Shown here piece by piece: positions 44,524-55,300 of a stretch of DNA of 64,000 bases. The stretch is from Pratylenchus scribneri. Taxonomy: Eukaryota; Nematoda; Chromadorea; Rhabditida; Pratylenchidae. The position numbers were made by a program, and so were the translations under genes. How positions within the stretch are numbered: the stretch's first letter is position 1; every line of letters begins with the position of its first letter. The notes under the pieces were generated by a model. It saw nothing but the letters and a program-made list of their open reading frames with translations. It was not told the origin of the DNA and ran no database searches. The stretch lies in assembly GCA_030063045.1 (NCBI GenBank), contig JAQSEB010000037.1, positions 1,240,001 to 1,304,000 of the forward strand, in the 5' to 3' direction.

Positions 44524-47500
44524 ATGGAAGTGGAACAGATTGACCAATTCAACCCTGAGGGGTTCGAGAATGCTAATGAGAACGAATTAGATTTGAGTGT
44601 TGTAGACCGAAATCTTCTGCAAGGACGAACAATGGGCAATGCGGCCAAAATTTCTGATTTGGATCGAGTCCACTCGGATGTTATCCGAGTTGAGGATGGA
44701 GTGAATCGAACGGTCCGACTCCTAAATAGACGGGTCACTCTAACCAATTTGAGAGTGCAACAAATCTCTGAGGAGATCAACGCAGGTTTTCGAACAATAG
44801 GAGAGAGAATGGACGGTCTCTCGGGAAGAATTCGATTAGGAGATGAAGAGAACATTGAGATATTGCGAGAGGAACCAATACCCAACAATGCAGATGGATC
44901 GGTGCATGCTAATTCACCCCCTGAATCCCCAAGGGATGGGGAAAGAACTAATCCATGGATAGATGATGAACCAATTATTCAAATCAACATGGTCTCTGCG
45001 GAGAACAATCAAGTTTTACCCAACTTTAGTAGTGATTCAGTGATAGAGTTTGACAGATGGACAAAGAAATTTGTTGACTTTTTGGAATTCCATGGTGAAG
45101 GATGGACTGAAGCAAAGAAGCTCAGCCGATTCAAACTTTCCCTTGATGGAATGCCGCGCCGAATTTTCGACAATTTGACTGCTGCAGAGAAAAACACATT
45201 GCAAAATGCACTGAGGAATGTTCGTGGTGCCATGGATTCACCTCAAAGGCGTGAGTTGACTTACCAAGCATTGGCGGCCTGCAAACAAAAGGATGGCGAA
45301 ACGGTGAAAACCTTTTTGGACCGATTAATCCCTTTAGTTGAGGCAACTTCGGACAACCATACGGCTGCGGCCAAAGAAGAAATTCTATGCCGGACTCTGC
45401 TTGAGAAGCTTAAGCCCGAGATTAGCTTCATTTTGCGCATGGCTGGACTGACGGGAAGAAGGAACTTCGAGGAGTTATGCATGCAGGCTCAGGAAGCCGA
45501 AATGATGCTAGTCAATAAGCCAAAGGAAGGAAACCCGCTGCAACAAGCGAATGCGGTAAGTGAGCCCAATCCACCGAACTTCCCTCAAGGAAACTTCCAA
45601 ACTTGGGCACCAACTGGAGGGAATGCTCAACCAGTTGGTCAACAACAACGAAATAATGGCCAGAATTGGCAAAACAACAATCGAAATTGGCAAAATCCGA
45701 GACAAAACAACTGGAACAGGAACCAACGTGGTCGAGGTGGCGGCCGAAACTTCCCAAGGAATGATCGCCGATGGAACTCAAGGCCAATTTGTCATTACTG
45801 CAGCAAGCAGGGACATATTGCCTTCAACTGCCATAAAAGACAACGGGATTACATGCAGAATGCGGCGAATCAAGTGAACGCTTCAGGCAATGATTCTCAA
45901 TTTGTCTCAATGATGGAAGGTTTGGCAGCAGATATACATGAACTTAAATTGAAGCAGCATGGAAATGTCGCTGAGGCGACCAAACAAGCCCTGTCTATTC
46001 AGGAAGTGCCAGAAAAGAAGGAAGAACCAACCCAAATAAAGAGGAAACCCGTCAAAATTGCCGGATGGGAAATGGTCAAATCGCCAACCATGTTTCCCCT
46101 CTTTTCGATTTTAATGATACTGGCTATGGCGGCACAGGCTTTGGCTGGACATTCATTGCCAATTCCAAAGCATCCAATGATTTGCCAAACTCAACAGCAA
46201 GGAATGGTCTGGGAGTTGCCCAAAGTGAATCTTTGTCCAGAATTGACGCCAAAAGCCAGTGACCAAGTGATGCCAAAGAGGCACACTGTGCTTATGCCAA
46301 ATGTACTGGAATATTCAACTTCTGCTTGGGCTTGTCGCAAAATCAGGAAAAATGCCCGTAAGTACACAACAATTTCTAATGTCCCAGTTGACCAGAAACT
46401 GGACCCAATTCAATTGGAAATGACTCTTTCAGAGTGTAAAAGAATTGTTGAACACAAACGATGCGATTTGGGCACTCTCAAAAATGATTCCGGCCTATGG
46501 GCAACCGAAAACAAAATTGATCTGACTCCAAGGATGTGGTTTCTGGGAACATTCTCATGGAAAACGGTAAGCAGCGAAAACTGTTATGCTTTTGAGACAA
46601 AAGTGGAATCACATTTTGGTGCCAAAACAATAATTACTCCCGCGGGAGTCACTCAAGATTGTCCATATGAAAAAGGATACTGTACCCTCGACGACAAAAC
46701 TGTACTTGTTTGGAAGCCAGAAACGCAAAAGATGTGCGGATATTCCCCAATTGGTGCTTGGGATGGGCGACAGCTTGGCAAAATTTGGCTTTCGGATGAT
46801 GGAGGACTTGGACTGACTTTCAGTTCCACCAAAACGGTGATTGATTGTGGGAAAAATCTCTCAATTTCAGATCAAGGACTAGCGGTGCAAAACTTTCCAA
46901 GGAAGAAGAGAGAGGTAAAGGAAGAATGGCTGAAATTCAACCTCACAGAAGGAGCAGTAACCTCTTCACAATTGGCTGCCCAACTCACCTTTCTACACTC
47001 AACAATCACTGACTCGGTGAACTTCGCATTCCTGCATTCTTTGAAGGCATTTTGTGATTTTGCTGAGGACACTCGCCGATGGGTTGAATCATCCTACTTG
47101 AATAATCCGACAAATTTGGCTCGAACCATCTTCAATGACAATTATTTGGTGGCCAAGAAAGCGGGAACTTCTCTACTCAAAATTTGGCCCTGCGTTCCAC
47201 TCAAACATGATGAATATGAGTTCAAGGCAACTGGCTCGAATGAGAGCTGTTTCGAATTGCTGCCGATCAGTTTCAAAGCAGGAGGTGAGGAACATTTAGC
47301 ATTTGTTGATCCATCAAACATGATAATCACCCCAAATTCACGAAAGGCACCTTGTGTCGAATTTCGGAAAATTTTAATCCAATTAGATGGGAAGGCGATC
47401 GAAGTCGATCAAGTGAGTGGAGAAATCACTGAGGTGATCACGAAAGTTCCAAATGAAATTGAAATGGATTTGGGAAAGAAAATAAAAATCCCAAAGCTCC

Positions 47501-48284
47501 AATCTTATGCATTTCATCAAATGGTTTTATTGAACTTGACCGACTTAGCCACCCATTCCTACGCAACCAATATGGTCAGATTGAGTGAATTAACCTATAG
47601 AATTCATAAAGAAGAAGGTCTGGTTAAAGCAAGCTTATCCCAGGAATGGGAGGAAGCTGAAGAAACCATTGTAAAAGGTGCAATTGGTGATTATACAAAA
47701 ATTTGGAAAGAAATAATCACAATTGTGGTAGCCATTTGTGGGTTGGATGTGGCTATCCGAATGATTTTAACATTTTTGGAAGCAAGAGTTGGTGAAGGTC
47801 GACTTGGAAGACTTCTAATCGGCTCAAAAGAACAAAGTGCAATGAAGAAAGCTATTCAAAATGCCGTGGAGGAGAACCATGAACTGGATCAAGTGTTGAT
47901 TGGAAAACCAATACCCGGAAATCCTAAAAACTGGCCACCAACTGTCTCACAATGCCAGGTGATCCTCAATTCTCCGAGCCCAACCTCAAATTCCCTGAGG
48001 GGATCAAATACGATGCGAAGAAATTCAATTGTGGTAAATGTTCTCAATAGAGCGGGGAATCCTTCAAACTGTCCAATCTCATTGGCATTTGTTCGTGGCC
48101 ATCTGACGAGGGTCATTTTTGATACGGGAGCTGATGTAACAGTAGCACCGGAACGAATTGTACGCCAATGGATGATCAAATGTGATGAGGCTACAGGAGA
48201 AGTGACAGGTTTGGGAAATAACTCGATAACAATTAAGGGCCAAACGTACACCAGAATTCATATTTTGGGCGAAACGGTTGATGC
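44524..48284 (+). CDS. Gypsy-type polyprotein, 5' part: Gag - envelope-like glycoprotein - protease start
   Basis: Retrotransposon polyprotein, first 1253 codons before the BEL insertion. Residues about 170-330 are a retrotransposon Gag capsid (FDRWTKKFVDFLEF onwards), then an N/Q-rich stretch and a CCHC knuckle at 423-436 (CHYCSKQGHIAFNC). A second Met at residue 523 starts a signal-peptide-like segment (MFPLFSILMILAMAAQALAG), followed by a Cys-rich ectodomain with N-glycosylation sequons (NLS, NLT, NES), a furin-type RKKR at 793-796, and a membrane helix at about 1064-1087. The frame then enters a retropepsin with FDTGAD (Asp at 1200). An ectodomain between Gag and protease is highly unusual. 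In this copy translation would run into the BEL LTR and stop at 48316-48318. The frame continues without loss at 58732. Confidence 0.85.
48280..48284. repeat. target-site duplication GATGC, left copy
   Basis: Five bases directly before the first LTR. The same five follow the second LTR at 58727-58731. A 5-bp duplication fits BEL/Pao integration. Confidence 0.92.
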
Positions 48285-48646
48285 TGTCGTGACCGATGTT
48301 CATTCAAAGATTGTTTGATGATTGATATTTACATTTTTGGATACATTTAATTCACATTTATTAATTTTGTCCTTTCCATTTACATTTGATTTCCATCCCA
48401 ATTCCCCAATTTGCTTTGTCATTGGCCAAAACCAACGCCTTTTGTGCTCGTTTTTGGCCCCCAAAAGCTTTGTCATTGTAGTTTTATTTAATGTTTGGCT
48501 TGTTCCCCCATTATTACCATTCCCACTGATCATTCACAAAAAGTAAAGAATTCATTCACAAATAAATTGCTTGGATAAAACTATAATTTTATTGGACTCA
48601 GTAAAAAGAGTATTTTGGTAATTGTTGAGTCAATTGGGATTCAACA
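48285..48646 (+). repeat. 5' LTR of the BEL/Pao element, 362 bp
   Basis: Begins TGTCGTGACC and ends GGGATTCAACA (TG...CA). Line-by-line reading shows no difference from 58365-58726. An AATAAA at 48561-48566 may serve as polyadenylation signal. The LTR provides the premature stop (48316-48318) of the interrupted Gypsy frame. Confidence 0.95.
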
Positions 48647-48649
48647 AAG

Positions 48650-48662
48650 TGGTGCCACGACC
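48650..48662 (+). other. candidate primer-binding site
   Basis: TGGTGCCACGACC, three bases after the LTR end. TGG complements the CCA end of a tRNA. The tRNA identity cannot be assigned without a tRNA list for this genome. Confidence 0.6.
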
Positions 48663-48794
48663 AATTTGGAATCGAGCCATTGGGGCAATATTCTGGTTTG
48701 CCATTGGGGCAAAAATTTTTGGTTTTGGTCGTAAATAAAAATAATAATTTTGATTACCCCTGCCTAAGGGAAACTGGCTTCAATCTTCAATAGA

Positions 48795-49340
48795 GTGGAA
48801 AGTGTCTCTTCAAGAAGGCCAAGGACTGAACGATCGCCCGACAACAGAAGACGAGACGATCGACAGGCTCATCGACGACCAACACCGGCCCAAATTTTGA
48901 TTGAAAGAAGTCGGAGAATTGCGAATCGGCGAACAAATAGCAACAGAGAACGACGCCAATCTCCGCCAGTTCAGCAACAAGCACCAGCTCCTCAAATCCA
49001 GCCGGTCTTCATTCAAGTGCCTGTTCCACAAATCCCACCGCATCAACCCTTTTGGCCCAGACCCATACTTCAACCAAGGGTCTTCTGGAACACAAATTTT
49101 CAACAACGCCCTCAGGCCATCCATCAACATCAGCAGCAGCAAAGTCGGCATCAGCGTCCGAATCAAAGGCAACGTAATTTTGATCGGCAACGACCCAGCA
49201 CTAGCCAACAACATCAACGCAATCGACGAACTTTTGTGAGGCGTGGCTATGGCGGACGTCCTGCAAATCACCATCAAGTCACTCCGCGATCGGCTCCAAG
49301 GGCTCATTATGGACACCAACGAGATAGATTTTGCCATTGA
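48795..49340 (+). CDS. Arg/Pro/Gln-rich leader frame of the BEL element (uncertain)
   Basis: A frame of 181 codons without ATG (first possible start GTG) lies between the primer site and the main frame, overlapping the latter by 98 bases in another frame. Its composition is strongly biased (RRPRTERSPDNRRRDDRQAH; PQIPPHQPFWPRP; repeated Q and R), more protein-like than chance. It could be a basic nucleic-acid-binding N-terminus joined to the main frame by frameshifting or splicing. Alternatively it is a by-product of a repetitive leader, since a third frame is also open at 48901-49239. Confidence 0.35.
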   Translation: MESVSSRRPRTERSPDNRRRDDRQAHRRPTPAQILIERSRRIANRRTNSNRERRQSPPVQQQAPAPQIQPVFIQVPVPQIPPHQPFWPRPILQPRVFWNTNFQQRPQAIHQHQQQQSRHQRPNQRQRNFDRQRPSTSQQHQRNRRTFVRRGYGGRPANHHQVTPRSAPRAHYGHQRDRFCH

Positions 49341-52300
49341 TGCAGGTGAAGGGGATAAAGTTAAAAAGGCAAATGAATTGAAAGAAAAATGCATTGAACA
49401 AAGAGAAAAGATTAAAAATTCCCTAAAAGATTTGGATGAACAAAACACAAATTATGGCAAATTTTTGGCAAATTTAAAAGGGGAAATAAGGGAGGCGGAA
49501 TTGGCAATTTACCGAGGACTCGCCACAGGCGATTCGGGATTTCTGACAGTTATGAATAAGGGCAGAGGAGTAATGGATGTTTTGAACAAAAATGAAAGAT
49601 TTTTCGATAAAATAATTCCTGCCCAAAATGAAGTATTTGAAATGAGCCGAATGGCCTTTAGGGAGAATTTAAATGTGAAATTACCTGAAATTAAACTCCC
49701 TGAATTTTCGGGCGACCTAAAAAGTTGGTCAAGTTTTTTCGAAGAATTTTCGGCCGCAGTTGACGATCAAGACATACCAGAAAAGCGGAAAATGCAATAC
49801 CTAAAAAGTGCCCTAAAGGGCGAACCTTTGGAAATTGTCGAAGCATATCCGCTTGAGGCAAAAAATTATCAAACCGTTTTGAAGCTTTTGAAAAAACAAT
49901 TTGGAGACACACAAAACATTAAAAACAGTTTGCATAGTGCTTTACGAAAATTGAAAAAAGCAAACAACTTTATGCCTGAAATCAAAAAAACACATCGGGA
50001 AATTCGGGCAATACTTAACCAATTGGAAAATGCGGGGGAAAACATTGAAAATGCCCAATTGATTTTTGAAGTGGAAAGCAAATACCCCCAAAATATCCTC
50101 CGAAAAATTTATGAAAGAAAGAAAGCCACCCCAGATTTGGGAACAAAAGGCATTTTGGAATTTTTAGACGATTATCTAAAATTAGAAGAAGATATTTACC
50201 GCGTTCATCGCGAATTCGATTTTGGAAATGAAAAATATGAAAAGAAATATGGAAAATTTGAAAAATATGATAAATACAATGGATTCAAAAAGGGCCAATG
50301 GAAAGGCCCAAATAAGTATGAAAATAAAACAATAGCAAATATGCAAAAAAGAAATTGTAAATTTTGTGGCGATGAACATTGGGAGGACAAATGCCCCAAA
50401 TATAAAACAAATGATGAAAGATTGGCCAAGGCAAAAGAACTAAAAATTTGTTTGAAATGTTTGGGAAAAGGCCACATTTCAAAAGAATGCAAAAAGAATG
50501 TTAAATGTTTCACATGCAAAAAAGATGGCCATAATTCAGCCTTTTGTCGTCAAAAAGCCAAAAAAGTGGCAGATGAAAAGAAAAATTATAAAGAGCACAA
50601 TAAAATAAAGAATGAAAAAATGTGCATGGCCACAGAAATTAATGAGGAAAATGAGAATAAAAGTTTGGAAAATGTCCTAATGAACAATTTAATTGGGAAG
50701 AAGAGAAAGGAAAAAGACATTACATTAATGCAGGTCACCGTGGCCCAAATCCGCAATCCATATGCAATGGGACAGAAATCAGAAACGGCAATCTTTTTGG
50801 ATTCTGGATGTGAAATCAGCCTCATATTAAATGTGCTCGCAAAGAAATTGGACCTTCACATTATTGGAGAAAAACAATTCCGCGGAAGCGGCCTTTTCAA
50901 TAAAACAATTATTATTCATTCTCCAATTTATATTTTCCAAATTATGTCAAAAAATAATGAGGCGATAAATATTGTTGCAAGAGGTGTTGAAAAAAGGCAA
51001 ATGGTTGAAAGACTAAAAATGGCAGACCCAAAAACATTCAAACATTTTTTGAAAGATGAAATAACCAGTGAAGAAAATATTTTGGAGGTTATGCCTGAAA
51101 TTTTGATTGGTTCCGACTTTTATTCAGAAATTTTGGGATTGCCGAAAACAAAATCAGGCTTCTCAATTTTGGAAACAAAAATTGGAAACATTTTAACTGG
51201 GAGAAGCCACATTTGGAAAACAGAAACGGAACCTATTTTATGTCAAATGATTGAGCAGGAAAAATTTTGGGAAATTGAAGAGTATGGAATTAGTGAGCCT
51301 AAACAATTAGAAAATGACATTTTTGCTCATAATCATTTTTTGAATACGGTCAAAAGAGATGCCGATGGACGATATGTTATTGAATGGCCAATCAAAAACC
51401 CACCGGAAAAAATTTCAAACAATTTTTGGATTTGCCTTAAAAGGCTTCAAGGGGTTTGGAATAAATTAAATAAAAATGGGCTTTTGGAAAAATATTGTGC
51501 CCCATTTAATGAACAAATTGAGAAAGGAATTGTTGAAAAATGCAATGACGATAATGGAATAATAATGTATACACCGCACCATGCCGTTATTAATGAAGAA
51601 AAGAAGAAGATTCGACCCGTCTTTGATTTCAGCTGCAAAACAGCAGAAGGGATTAGTGTCAATGATTTTATTTTGAGGGGTCGCGTCATGTTGGCTGACA
51701 TTTGTGGAATGATTCTCCGTTTTCGAAATTTTCCCATCGCCATCTTTTGTGACGTAAAAAGTGCATTTCATCAAATAAAAGTAAAGGAGAATCAAAGAAA
51801 TTTGGCACGATTTTTATGGTTTAAAGACCCGAAAAAGCCCCCATCTTTGAACAATATTGAAGAAATGCGGTTCACATGTATGCCCTTCGGCATCATAGCG
51901 GCTCCGTCATTGCTGGGAGAAGTGACGGATTATCATTTGGCAAATTACGGCACTGAATTTGCCGAAAAGTTGAGAAAAGGAATATACGCCGATAATCCTG
52001 GATTTGGGGCAACAAATACAACGGAGGCGATTGAAAAATGCCATGAAATTATTAAAATTTTTGATGAGGCAGAAATGAAATTGCATGAATTTGTTAGTAA
52101 TGATAAATTAGTAATGGAAAAGTTTGGGGATAAAGAAAGAAAAAATCCAATAAAAATTCTCGGAATTGGCTGGGATGTGGAAAAAGATGCCATAATTATT
52201 GAAATAAAAGAAATAAAAAATGAAATCAAATGGACAAAAAGAAAAGTGGCAAAGGGCACAGCCAAAACTTTTGACCCGCCTGGATTGACAATTCCCGCAA

Positions 52301-55300
52301 ATTTGCCCAGAAAAATATTTTTTCAAAGCCTATGGAAGGAAAATAAATATGGCTGGGATGATCAAATTGATGAAGCCTATTTGGAAGAATGGAAAAATAT
52401 AATTGGTGATTTTGGAAAATTTTTAATTAGAAGAAGGGCGGTCAAAAATCCAGATGCCGAAATGGAATTACATATTTTTGTGGACGCATCGGCCAAAGCA
52501 TATGCATCGGTTGCCTATATTGTTGAAAAAATGAATAAAATGACTAATTCATCAATAGTGTATGCCAAAGGCAAATTGGCCCCTATCAAAGCCAAATTGA
52601 CAATTCCACGATTGGAATTGATGGCTGCTGTTTCTGGTTGCAAAATGCTTGAATTTATAAAGAAGGAAATTGATTTGAAAATTGGCAATTATTATATATG
52701 GTCCGATTCAAAGGTGGTCTTGAGTTGGATACTCATCTCCAACGTGGATAAATTGCCAAAATTTGTGAAAAATAGAGTTTTGGAATTGAGAAAGGATATG
52801 AAAATACAATGGAAATATGTGCCCACAGATGTGAACCCGGCTGATTTGGCAAGCCGTGGCTGCAGTTGTGCAGAATTAAAAGCCAATTCGATCTGGTGGG
52901 AAGGGCCAAAGTTCCTAAAATTTGATGAAATTGAATGGCCAAAAGCACCAGAATTGATTAAAAACGAAAAAGAATGGGATAAAAAATTGGAAGAAATAAA
53001 TATGGATATGTTGGTCAATGAAATTATTGACATAAAAATAAGAAATGAATGGCCAAAATTGGTGAATATTTCAGCTTTCACATGCAAAGCAATTAAAATT
53101 TTTGGTCAAAAATTCAAATTTGAAACAGAATTCATGAATGATTTGCAGAAGGCAAAAAATGGAATTGAAGTGAGAAAATTGGCAGAAATTTTGCTCATAA
53201 GCCAGGACCAATATAAATATCCTCCAAGTGAAAAGGAAATGCAGAATTTATTTATGGAAAAATCAAAATACGGAATTTGGACATGCCCTGGGCGATTGGG
53301 CAATTCTGGACAAAAAGCCCAAATTTTTTTATCTTATGAATCGCCATTGGCTGAAATAATTTGTAATGAAGCGCATTTGCGCACACATCACAGTGGCCTC
53401 CGGCAAAGTTTGACTGAATTGCGAAAAACATTTTGGATTCCATTGGGAAGGAAGAAAATGAAAATGACAATAAACAAATGCCTTTATTGTCGAAAGGCAA
53501 AATTGGAGCCTATCGCCTTTCCAAAAATGCCAAATTTACCCGAAGAAAGAGCAAAAATTTCGATTCCCTTCACAAATTGCGGAATGGATTACGCTGGTCC
53601 TTTTGAAGTGAAAAATTTCAAAGGAGAAATAATGAAGATTTGGATTGAAATTTTTACATGCATGGCAACGAGATTCACACATTTGGAATTGATTCCGGAC
53701 TTGACGGCAAAATCCTGCATCAATGCATTGAGAAGATTCATTGCCGAATATGGAAAGCCTAAATATTTAATTAGCGATAACGGCACACAATATCGATTAA
53801 CATATAAAGTAGTAAATGAAATTGAAAAGAAAATGGAATTGGAAAAAATAAGGTGGACATTTATACCATCAGTGTCCCCTTGGTTCGGGGGATTTTACGA
53901 AGCGATGGTAAAAATTATGAAAAAAGCCTTAAAGGCAGCTGTTGGACGGAAATTTTTATTTTTTGAAGAATTGCGGACAATTTTGCCGGAAGTTAAATTG
54001 GTAATGAATACGCGGCCATTAACATATGTCTATGAAAATGTTGAAGAAAGCCTGGAAATTTTGAGGCCAATTGATTTGATGTTCCCAAAAAGGAATGAAA
54101 AAATTATTGATTTGGATAATTTGGAAATTGATGAATTTAAATTAAAAGAAACCCAAAGGGATGAACTGATTAAAAATTGGAAAAACGCAAATGATATGTT
54201 GAATTATTTTTGTAAAAAATGGGAAAAGGAATATTTGAATGAATTGAAGGAAAGGGCGGATCGTCACCGCCAAAAAATTGCCAAGAAAAATTATTTGCCA
54301 CAAATTGGAGAAATTGTGTTAGTCCACCAAGAAAATGCTCCAAAATTTTCATGGAATTTGGGAAAAATTGTTGAATTAATTAAGAGCAAGGATGGATTAA
54401 TAAGGGCGGCAAAAGTAAAATGCAAAGGTAAAATTTTGACAAGGGCAATTGTCCTTTTGTACCCTTTGGAATTGAGAGCAGAAACCCATGAAAAAGATGA
54501 AGAAAATAAACAAAATACAAAGCACCCAATGAAATTGAGGGAAAGAAAAAATGTAAAAAATTATAAAGAATACTCGGATGATGAAGATTTGAAATTTGGT
54601 GCATTTGTTTTGGAAGATCCTCCGAGTGATTCAGAGGAAGAACTGTGGTTAATCGATGAAGAAAATGAGGATGAATCACAAAATGAAAATGACTCTGAAA
54701 TACATGAATGCATATATTGCGCACAAATGCGCGAAGAAATTGCAAATTCATCAAATTCGCTAACCGAGGATGAAGAGGAAATTTTTTATGAATCCGAAGC
54801 CGAATCAGGGTCTGGTGTGTATTGGTGCACTTGTTCATGTGCGCTTGGAAAAGGCAGATCGACCCCAATTGAATGCATTTGCAAATCATCCCTCAAACCG
54901 TGTTTGTGCCAGCCTAATAAGGGCAAAAAGAAAAATAATAAGTGTAAAGAAATGTTGGAGAAAATAAAAAAGGATTCCGATGATGAGCCGGAACCAGAAC
55001 CAATGGAATTGGGAAGTGAGAATTTGGAGGAAGTGGTAATGTGCCCATTAGTTTTTGAAAGAAGCCGGCCGCGGCAAAATGCACCGGATGAATATTTAGA
55101 AGAGGGCGTATTTGATATAAGCCGGCAGCGCCCAAACGCACAAGCATCCAGAAAACAAAAACCGAGAAGAATGTGCCTATTCTGTGGAGAATGGCATTTT
55201 GAAAGAGAATGCAGAAAATTTTCTGCCAATGAGAAAATTGAATTTTGTGTGAAAAAAGTTGGAGAAAGCGATGAAAAAATAAATAATTTAAAACAATTAC

